Positions 56,733 to 64,000 of a DNA stretch of 64,000 bases are shown piece after piece; the first letter of the stretch is position 1; the number at the start of each line of letters is the position of its first letter. Source of the stretch: Bimuria novae-zelandiae CBS 107.79 (taxonomy: Eukaryota; Ascomycota; Dothideomycetes; Pleosporales; Didymosphaeriaceae). Made by a program: the position numbers and the translations under genes. The stretch is taken from NCBI GenBank assembly GCA_010015655.1, contig ML976662.1, positions 1,176,818 through 1,240,817 on the forward strand, in the 5' to 3' direction. The notes under the pieces were generated by a model that did no database searches, was not told where the DNA came from, and saw only the letters and a list, made by a program, of their open reading frames with translations.

Positions 56733-57272
56733 ATGGCCAAGACAAAGCAGCCCAAACCAAAGGGCGTGCCGAACAAGCACCTGCATGCCCGGACGACATT
56801 CCTGTACCAAGCAGCCACCTATCTGACACTGCGTGCGGGTGCACCAGAGCAGTCTCATATTGAATCTGCAAAGAGCGGCAATGTACCCCAATCACGCTCT
56901 GGACTTGCTCTCCAGATGGCATCGGACCTTCACACCGTCTCGCGGAAAGGACAGGTTCGGCTCTCTTCCGAGCTCAAGCGCTCCATCTGCAAGACATGCT
57001 ACACGTCGCTTATACCCGGGCGTACGGCAACGCAAACAATAGAAAATGACAGCAGAGGAGGCAAGAAACCCTGGGCTGATGTTCTAGTCATGGCGTGCAC
57101 AGTCTGCGGAACCAAGAAGCGATTTCCTGTGGGAGCGAAGCGCCAACTGAAGAAGAGTAAACGAAGATGTCTCGTTGATGAGCCAAAGCCATTAGAACAA
57201 ACTGACGGCGAAGAACTATCTACCACACCTACGATCCAGACAACTACCGACCACGGCTCGAGTCCAGGGTGA
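56733..57272 (+). CDS. RNase P/MRP protein subunit, Rpr2/Rpp21/Snm1 family
   Basis: Single exon, 179 aa from the ATG at 56733 (the frame is open further upstream, but MAKTKQPKPKGVPNKHLHAR is the usual start of this family). A helical N-terminal half (HARTTFLYQAATYLT; GLALQMASDLHTVSRKGQVR) precedes a zinc ribbon: SICKTCYTSLIPG, then ACTVCGTKKRFPVG, i.e. two CxxC pairs about 38 residues apart. Members bind the RNA of RNase P, which removes tRNA 5' leaders, or of RNase MRP; the sequence does not decide between Rpr2 and Snm1. The C-terminal 40 residues are low-complexity. Divergent from SUB2. Confidence 0.85.
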   Translation: MAKTKQPKPKGVPNKHLHARTTFLYQAATYLTLRAGAPEQSHIESAKSGNVPQSRSGLALQMASDLHTVSRKGQVRLSSELKRSICKTCYTSLIPGRTATQTIENDSRGGKKPWADVLVMACTVCGTKKRFPVGAKRQLKKSKRRCLVDEPKPLEQTDGEELSTTPTIQTTTDHGSSPG

Positions 57273-58538
57273 CCGACATACATTTTCGATTACGAGTATT
57301 GTATCTCATGTGCGCATTATGAAGGTCGGTATCCACGCGCTGGCACCTACAAATTGGTAAACAACAAACACTTGCGGAAATTCTCTCGGTGGACTTAACC
57401 GGCTCCACGGTCAACCCTTATGGGTATCAGTCTTGATTCACGCTTTAAGCAAGCCGAAGCCGTTACGCAATCCTAGAGTTTGTAGGTCCTGTGCCACGTG
57501 CAGGTTGTCGCGGCTCCATGTTTATTTGGCCATACGCTCACCACTCAACGATGTACGCCGTCATTGGACAGCGTGTGGAGACGCCCATCGAACGCCTGAA
57601 AGAGAGCAGTGTGGGTTTTGTTGCGGTCTGGGACTTTGCTGGAAAAACATATCTGTCGCCAAGCTGCTGGCGGTACTGCCTCGGCCACTAAAGAGGAGGG
57701 TCATGTCCAAGTGCGCTATCCCACGAGGCGCATCTAAGAGAGACGGTGGAGGGCTGAAAGCCTGGAACGATGCTTTACATGGAGAGGTCCCTACTTAAGA
57801 ATCGCTCGAATGATGACAATTACTTCCTTATGGCTTACCCTTCACTTCATATGCATCTTACTCTGCACCACTCGCCAGCCGCAGCCTACCTTACATGGGT
57901 CATTCAAGCAGCTGGGGTAGTATTGGACGAACATGCAATCCTCTTCGTGGGGCGATGCGTGGCCGGCGTCTGTTTTATGCTCGGCAGGCGCTATGTTGGA
58001 ATCTAGAAGGAGTTCAGGACAATGAGGCAGGAACATCGGAGCAATTCTACGTCATTTAAGCCCCCGTGTGGCAGTCACGACTGCCGTGTGCCTGCTAGCG
58101 TGGTTTCAACCCAACAGTATCCACGCCCGCTGCGTCTTCCCACCTTCTACTACATCCTCGTTCGACCACGTACACCTCTCGAAACGCTCGCCTAGTCGTC
58201 AGGAATTGCACGCTAATCGGCTTGACCGAAGGACACCCCGGGGCGGCTTAGCTCTGGAGACACGGCAAGAGCTATGGGTGCCGCTATCTCAGAGCAGACT
58301 GAGTGAGTGAGTGTACATCATAGATGCCGTCTGGTGCTAATGCAATGTAATATGTAGGGCTTCAGACCTCGTCAGTTCTCAGCTTGATCTCGGAACCGTT
58401 CCGGAGAATACGGAAGGAGGGTGTCTGTCGGTCTTACCTGCGAGCACAAATTCACTCCTTGTCCCGATCACGAATACGCCATACCTATCGCCTACGGCAA
58501 GCGGCCAACCAATACTGGATCATGATGGACTATTCCGT
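57273..58538. other. Intergenic, no convincing gene
   Basis: Several frames of 60-120 codons (for example 57433-57798) overlap without recognisable features. Probably 3' region of the Rpr2-like gene and promoter of the next. Confidence 0.5.
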
Positions 58539-59760
58539 ATGGAGTGTTACTTGAGGCAAGACGTTATGCTTCGACTGAACAACTCGCTCTTCACGCTCTC
58601 ATCCATCGAAGATATCGGAAACAACCTCCAGCTTGGGAATGACCCCTCCTTCTTTGCGAAATACAAGAAGCTGGACGCACAACTTAATGACGTTGCGAAT
58701 CTGTTCAGGACTGTATCTGCCTACACACGCAGCCAGCTGAGCTTGATCGATCGATCGATCGAAGATATCAGGAAAGATGTCGATAAGACAGGCAGATGGT
58801 GGGAACACGTCAATATCCTCTCAGATAGTGAGTAAATCTGCATATGAGATACATGAGCTGAACGATGCAGCCTTCAATGACCGTTCCAAAATGTTTCACA
58901 GCCATCGATTTCTATCCGCTCCCAGAGATCAATCCTTCGCGAGTTACCTCCACAAGTGTATGTCCCAATGTCCTGAGCTCTTCCGCAGTGGAAGACTTCG
59001 CGGGCAAAACGACATGGTACCCTTTCTCCTGAAAGAGATTCCAAAGCTGCTGCATTTCAACGAGGATGGAGCAAACATCGCGCTACAGTTGTACCTGGAC
59101 CTGAAGATACACGTCCTACCTTTGAAGCTCCACTACAGGTCGGGTTCGTATCACGATGTAATCGACAAGGAAGTTTCGAAGCTTCTTCGTGACGGACGCG
59201 ACTCTGGAACATTAGAATATCACGATCTTGGTTGGCAATGCCGCAGGGTTAGAGAACAGATGCAGACTTGTCCAGGTGCAGATTTTAACCCCGAGCAATT
59301 TGACGAGCGCTCGTGCTTGCGAGAACAACACTGTCATCATAACCTCCTACTTCCAACCTTGGACACACTACAGCGGCACGCATACGAACAGATTCACGAG
59401 AGCGTGCATCTTGCGGTCCAATCACGCTTACCCCCAGAGCTACAGCGCATGGTGTTCGAGTACGCAATGTTTTCCGAAGAGATACCTTTGGACCCACGAG
59501 CTATCGTACATGTCGAGAAGATAGCCCACACCACTACGAATGTGCCGGCGCTAGTTGGGAGTCGTCCGCTTCTGGCTCGTTCGTTCTGCAGCCACAAGGA
59601 TCTCTTCCACTATTACCTCTGCGACTATTACAGGATGCCGAATGGCACGAGAGTGTATTGGGAACCAGAATGGAAGGCAACCATACCGAAATTCCCGCAC
59701 AACGACGAAGTGCAATGGAAGCAAGAGCTTAGAAAACTGGACTACCACATGCTCCGTTGA
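58539..59760 (+). CDS. Unrecognised 392-aa protein
   Basis: Two exons, 58539-58827 and 58871-59760, joined over a 43-nt intron (GTGAGT donor, GCTGAAC branch, GCAG acceptor); phases close. The N-terminal 95 residues are helical with charged repeats (LIDRSIEDIRKDVDKTGRWW) and could form a coiled coil. Near residue 290 is SRLPPELQRMVFEYAM, the LPxEL...F-type start seen in fungal F-box-like domains. A Cys/His cluster (CLREQHCHHN) lies just before it. No membrane segment or signal peptide. I cannot assign a function; an F-box-like adaptor is the least unlikely reading. Confidence 0.6.
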
Positions 59761-60510
59761 CTTCTTTTGGTAAGCTCATTAGCAGAGTCAAGCGGATCGT
59801 CACCGACGCTTAGTAAAACAGGTATCTCTCGTCGACCTACCTCTTCATTGGAGGCGACCATGCATCTTCGATATACATCACAGCGTGAACTACGATTTGA
59901 GGACATTTGGACCAGAGTTCAACAGCACATAATGGAGATATGGCGGGGCAGTCATTGTCTTACGGGGGCGTTGATCTTAGGATTCTTTTTTGGCATGGGA
60001 GTCGGCAAATTTGCGCACCTTTCGACATACGCTGGCAACCTTATGACTCACAAGAGGCGCGCAACTTGCGCCTCGGCTGTAGTAGCGTTATCAAGCGTCT
60101 ATGTGATATAAGATCACGGCATCTAATCCCAGATTATTTGTACGATAGTTGAAAATCACGAAAGGATACTTCGGTTTTTAAGGCTGAGATGTTCTCGAGA
60201 TTCTCCTGTGGTCCTCGGAATGGGATTTGACTCTCACAGATGCATTGTGCTCTCAGTATACAGGCGATGACGGCATCCACGTCGGTTTTCCAAAAACACT
60301 CGTAGGGACAACGAAGGCGCTTGTTCCATGGTTCGCTAACAATGGGACAATCCTTCCGTGGTATTAAAGAATTTTGTTTTCTCGTTGAGCGGGGAAAGAA
60401 AATTCTGAACCAAAGCACGTACGTACGTAAGTGAGACATTGAGTTTTAAGCTTTTCTTCTATTGTCTTCAACGACCTGGACAGATCATACAATATTAAGT
60501 AGCCATTTCG
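59761..60510. other. Intergenic; possible short frames only
   Basis: A 115-codon frame at 59767-60111 has one hydrophobic segment (LTGALILGFFFGMGVG) but competes with an equally long frame at 59907-60152. I support neither. Confidence 0.4.
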
Positions 60511-61296
60511 ATGCCTCAATTTTCTGTCGATGACCCCCTTTTCAAGGCTACTGCGCGAGCTGTCTTGCTGCATCCCCAGCCTACCCCGTTGCCGGTCAGA
60601 GTTACCGGTGCCTGGCTCGACGTCAACGTGCACTCGGTTGTTGGTGCGGCGAGAGATTTTGAGAACGAGGCGCATGGGACTATTGAAGAGTATTATCGGA
60701 GGACGGCGGCGCGCAGCCAAGGCATGTGCTGGGTGTGTGTTGGGCTTCCGAGTGTCGCGGACCTGATCGCAGTCTTTGACCTTCTGTTTCCGCTGAAAGA
60801 TTCTGTGCGGGCATTATATCACCTAGCTGAAGCAGAGGCTTCGCCTTGGGTTGATTTTTTGCGTATGCGTACGCCAAACCTTTCTAGCACGCTGCAACGG
60901 TATGGCGAGATGGAAGACGGGTGGGCAGGCTACGAACGACCGCCGACTGCTCTGAGGGAGCCTGCACCAAAAGAAAACGCTCTTCCCTCGGCATGTACGT
61001 TCTCTGCGTTCCTGCAACTGTCTGATGGGACCCATCTGCAGCCGGGGATAGATGCTTTGCGTCTGCCTTCTTACACACACTCGCAGGAGACGATCGAGGA
61101 CACGTTCAACGAGGCGAAGAACGCGGCGACTATCAACACGCAGGCGGGTGAAGCGAAAACTGGAGATAAGCTAACCGAGGCTCCTTCTGGTGATGTTGAG
61201 GCTCAAGCGGAGTTGCAGAGCCCCACTCTCTGGCAGTGGGCGACATCGGCTTTGAGGACCCCTTTATTTTTTGGCCAACACAACATGCTCAGATAA
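60511..61296 (+). CDS. Unrecognised 261-aa protein
   Basis: Single uninterrupted exon starting MPQFSVDDPLFK. The N-terminal two thirds look folded and soluble (VRVTGAWLDVNVHSVVG; SVADLIAVFDLLFPLKDSVR); the C-terminal third is Ala/Glu/Thr-rich and probably disordered, ending in ALRTPLFFGQHNMLR. No signal peptide, membrane helix or known motif. The clean single frame, plausible start and codon use support a real gene. No neighbour-based inference is possible. Confidence 0.6.
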   Translation: MPQFSVDDPLFKATARAVLLHPQPTPLPVRVTGAWLDVNVHSVVGAARDFENEAHGTIEEYYRRTAARSQGMCWVCVGLPSVADLIAVFDLLFPLKDSVRALYHLAEAEASPWVDFLRMRTPNLSSTLQRYGEMEDGWAGYERPPTALREPAPKENALPSACTFSAFLQLSDGTHLQPGIDALRLPSYTHSQETIEDTFNEAKNAATINTQAGEAKTGDKLTEAPSGDVEAQAELQSPTLWQWATSALRTPLFFGQHNMLR

Positions 61297-61691
61297 GTAA
61301 AGGCTTTACTTCCACACCAAATTCGGTTTCACTCGTCGACGAAAGATGATTAGTCCATTTTCAGAAATCCCCTTGGCTGCAGTAACATACGATCGCTCCC
61401 GACATGTGTTTTCACTCTACTTGGTTGTTGCTAAAAATAGTGATGTTTCATGAAAGCGTCGATTGCACATTGTGCATTCCGCCATAGCAATGAAAGACTC
61501 TGGGCGGATCCCAAGAATCTTGAAGGCTGCGGGCGCGACTTCACAATGTAGGTATGCTTAAATTGTTATAATCCTCTAGTCACTCAATAATACTTCAGAA
61601 TGAGACCGTCGTCGACACGGCCCCTAACAACCTTCGACACACCACTTTGAAAAACTTAATTCAATAATCTCAACTTGAATTCAATTTCGCG
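61297..61691. other. Intergenic, nothing recognised
   Basis: Contains the likely promoter of the next gene (AT-rich just before 61692). Confidence 0.5.
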
Positions 61692-62258
61692 ATGAGCCTA
61701 ACAAATGCAACTATCGTCCAAGCATCTAGCCAAACGCAGTATCGACACAAGGGCGGCCGCATGTTACCCCTCATCGATGTCGGCAAAGCCAACGCTTTAG
61801 TCGAGAAAGCGACGACGTCACCTCCTGTGACTCCTCGCCGTCCTTCGGTAGCCTCCCGTTCCACTCTCACTCTTGTAGAATTTCGTGGTGGGAGAGGGGA
61901 GCTACATCCTCAACGGGTTCAATCCGTGCGCCCTACTTCTTTGGATAGAGTCGGTCGCACCCCGACTCAAGCGCGACCTCGAGTTCATCGACGCGCTGCC
62001 TCGGTCCCAGTGCCCCTCTCAGCTTCAGTAGCGCCCCCGCGTCCTTTGTCTGACGGACCAATGGGGTGGACTTATACGCCACTTGCCGCCCGATCTGGCA
62101 CTCTAGAGTGCTTCCTCCCACCCACGCACTATTCACAGAAGAAGCGCGGCGTCAAGTGGCTTATCGAGCGCGCAGAAAAAGTGAAGGGTTTCTTTAGGCG
62201 CGGTCGAGAGTATCTACGCAGCAAGCGTGGGTCTCGGGTGAAGTCTGACTCCCTTTGA
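61692..62258 (+). CDS. Small basic Pro/Ser/Arg-rich protein (188 aa), unrecognised
   Basis: Single exon starting MSLTNATIVQASSQ. Much is low-complexity (PPVTPRRPSVASRSTLT; APPRPLSDG), and the last 40 residues are strongly basic and helical: KKRGVKWLIERAEKVKGFFR, then REYLRSKRGSR. A similar arrangement (GWM...EKKKK, KGFFEQVKRFFR) appears in the broken frame 900 bp downstream, suggesting a tandem gene family. No known domain; no signal peptide. Confidence 0.55.
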   Translation: MSLTNATIVQASSQTQYRHKGGRMLPLIDVGKANALVEKATTSPPVTPRRPSVASRSTLTLVEFRGGRGELHPQRVQSVRPTSLDRVGRTPTQARPRVHRRAASVPVPLSASVAPPRPLSDGPMGWTYTPLAARSGTLECFLPPTHYSQKKRGVKWLIERAEKVKGFFRRGREYLRSKRGSRVKSDSL

Positions 62259-62823
62259 TTGTTTCAGGGAGTTGTCAAGTCTTGGAGTTTATCAGGTTGA
62301 AGCATCTTTTCCAGAAATAGTCTTAGTGAAGCGGCTTCTTTGTTCGCGTTATTTTAAAGCTATTTAACCCCCATGAGGCTCCAGCGTCATTGGATTTGCA
62401 AGCGTTACCGAAGCCTTTGTAAAGCATGATCAAGACATTGCGATCTTTAGCTATAATATATCAACCTATTCTTTCCTAATCTTTACTTCCAACAACTGCA
62501 TTGACTCAAAAGGCAAAAGACAGACGCTTGCATGAATGCAAACATATATATCAATGAGGTACTAGACTCTCACCTACAAAGAGTGAGTTGTGCATACTCA
62601 GACATCCCATCCATGCAATGTTAAGGTACGATATAAGCATTTTCTAGCTATTAAAAGGCTTGCTCAGTGCTCGAATTCCCACCCTGACCCTTCAGCCTTT
62701 TAGACATCTCAACTGCAATCTGACCAATCCGCACAGCTCTTGCGCCGTACATATAGAACTACTCTCTACACACAGACCTGGTATCAACTACCTTAATGAG
62801 ACGGCATCCACATATCTACTAAG
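62259..62823. other. Intergenic between the tandem pair
   Basis: AT-rich, no frame of note. Presumed 3' region and promoter. Confidence 0.5.
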
Positions 62824-63240
62824 GTGACCGGATCACAACACAAATACGTGAGCTTTGCCGACCTCGGAATCCCTTTCAAGGAGCGCGACACTAACAATGA
62901 GGCCCAGACCACCCTACCGACCGAGACGCTGAGCGCGATCGAGGCTCCACGTCAGATTTACGCCCTTCCTCGGCGTGGAGCTCCTTCGTCGGTTGGATGT
63001 CCACCAAGAGTGACGACTGCGAGTATGCTCAGGTCGCTGAGCTGATATATGCTAGCGGTAACAGCGAGAAGAAGAAGAAGTAGAAGGGCTTCTTTGAGCA
63101 GGTCAAGCGCTTCTTCCGGATGTCTGAGAAAGGTGAACGTGATCGGGAGGCTTCGACGAACGAAGCGCTGGAAGATGAAATCAGCTTGTACAACACGCAT
63201 CCAGACATAGGGAACGGCTTGCATCCGCAAGGTTGGTAAG
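62824..63240 (+). pseudogene. Broken paralogue of the preceding small basic protein
   Basis: The first frame (62824-63042) reads TGSQHKYVSFADLGIPFK and stops at 63042; no ATG begins it. In a second frame, overlapping from about 62980, SSFVGWMSTKSDDCEYAQVA continues to EKKKK, a TAG stop at about 63081, then KGFFEQVKRFFRMSEKGERD to a stop at 63238-63240. The shared GW, basic run and KGFF block with the gene at 61692 suggest a duplicated copy inactivated by a frameshift and a stop. An unrecognised intron could also explain the frame change, but not the TAG. Confidence 0.45.
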
Positions 63241-63536
63241 AGTCGTGCCATTGGGTTTTTGGAATGGTGGGCATTGGGTAGGCCTTTTTTGTATCCTTCA
63301 CCTATAATCTTTGTGGTAGAGGCTTGGTAAAGCTTCGGAAAGGTGTTAAAAGGGTACTGCATGATGCCGGACAATGGAATGCGCAAGACATAGGTGAATC
63401 AATTGATGAATGCACGATATCTTAACGCATAGTATCTCGCATTCCCGTTCCAAGACAATGATATTGAAACAAATTTGAAGACCATTTCTGCTTTTGAGAC
63501 ATGACCATGTGCGCAGTCTTATACGGTTTTAGACAT

Positions 63537-64000
63537 CTAGAATAGCTTCACGGCTTCCATCGATGCTGTTGTCGTAGCGCCCGTGTCGTTGCCCGTCGTG
63601 ACGTTACCCAGTACGGTGCCATTAATATTTGCCTGATCGAGCCAAGTAGCCCGCAAGCTCCAGACGCCTACACTCACGCTTGCGTTTTCATTCAATCCAG
63701 CGACTCTCAGGATCATAAGGTCAAAGGGCTGTGACGGAAAGAAGACGCTGCTCGCGCTAAGCTGGCCGCCGTTCAGGAACACTTCGATGATACTTCTGTC
63801 CACGATACCGGAAATGTTCCAGGAACCGCTGCCATCGTACAATCCCGTTTGTGAGAACTTGTTGTTGAAGTAAGGGTTCGAAGCGAGGCCTTCGGTATTG
63901 CCCCGGTTAAACCAGACGTCCCCCGAGGAGATGAAAGTGCCTCCAGATACCGATTCGCCACTCGCGGATGACATGAAGGTGAAGTTCAGGGTGCCGGTAA
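63537..64000 (-). CDS. GH32 family beta-fructosidase/invertase-like enzyme, C-terminal part
   Basis: Only the 3' end lies in the window; the frame is open to the right edge (partial). It encodes the C-terminal beta-sandwich module of glycoside hydrolase 32: TLNFTFMSSASGES, NKFSQTGLYDGSG, then IVDRSIIEVFLNGGQLSASS, the conserved D-S-xxEvFxNgG signature of this module, and a final strand-rich part ending MEAVKLF. GH32 enzymes hydrolyse sucrose, inulin or levan by a retaining mechanism; the catalytic residues are in the N-terminal propeller, outside the window, so substrate cannot be judged. N-glycosylation sites (NIS, NAS, NGT, NVT, NDT) fit a secreted enzyme. Confidence 0.92.
   Translation of the reverse strand, partial: TGTLNFTFMSSASGESVSGGTFISSGDVWFNRGNTEGLASNPYFNNKFSQTGLYDGSGSWNISGIVDRSIIEVFLNGGQLSASSVFFPSQPFDLMILRVAGLNENASVSVGVWSLRATWLDQANINGTVLGNVTTGNDTGATTTASMEAVKLF

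Noticed and set aside
59767..60152. Two overlapping short frames downstream of the 392-aa gene
   Set aside because: They exclude each other and neither has a known feature beyond one hydrophobic stretch.

Overview
The window is nuclear DNA of a filamentous ascomycete (Pezizomycotina, possibly a Dothideomycete; the class is inference). Protein genes carry many short introns (about 43-145 nt, GTRNGT donors, CTAAC/CTGAC-like branch sites) and are near 50-55% GC. Repeats are extremely AT-rich with CpA-to-TpA type transitions, the signature of repeat-induced point mutation (RIP). No bacterial-style operon, CRISPR array, rRNA or tRNA gene was seen. Splice models below were built by eye; every one I give closes in frame across all exons unless stated.

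Region 1 (1-10.8 kb) is a gene-bearing segment: an unrecognised five-exon gene; a secreted metallopeptidase-like protein that seems to lack its HExxH motif; a small membrane protein; a secreted DJ-1/PfpI-family protein; an F-box protein; and an MFS transporter of the ZIFL/DHA1 kind, divergent from the F-box gene.

Region 2 (10.8-30 kb) is a transposon graveyard. A roughly 1.1-kb inverted-repeat DNA element (ends at 10802 and 25946) has been expanded to 15 kb by five later insertions: a Fot1/pogo element, two related solo LTRs and two Copia elements. The target-site duplications are TA, CTATA, GATAA, GGCTT and ATTAG. A further solo LTR (CCTAG duplication) sits inside the second Copia. Next come a piggyBac-like element with near-perfect terminal inverted repeats and a lightly mutated Tc1/mariner transposase.

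Region 3 (30.3-34 kb) is a small gene island inside the repeats: a multispanning LtrA-family membrane protein and a small secreted cysteine-containing protein. Region 4 (34-38.9 kb) is repetitive again: a relict LTR with primer-binding site, a second piggyBac-like copy on the opposite strand, and a 1.66-kb gag-only Copia derivative carrying a 25-bp minisatellite.

Region 5 (39-64 kb) is mostly ordinary chromosome: a secreted Ser/Thr/Pro-rich protein, a membrane-anchored pepsin-fold protein without visible catalytic aspartates (interrupted by a 90-N assembly gap), a DHA1 MFS transporter, a ketopantoate-reductase-like protein with a long disordered tail, a 4.8-kb stretch with no recognisable gene, the mRNA-export helicase SUB2 divergent from an RNase P/Rpr2-family protein, four unrecognised genes or gene remnants, and the 3' end of a GH32 fructan/sucrose hydrolase running off the right edge.

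I did not find a convincing new multi-gene system. The strongest observations are the fully reconstructable nested-transposon stack, a gag-only Copia family that uses an initiator-Met half-tRNA primer site, and two secretory-pathway protease-fold proteins that look catalytically dead.
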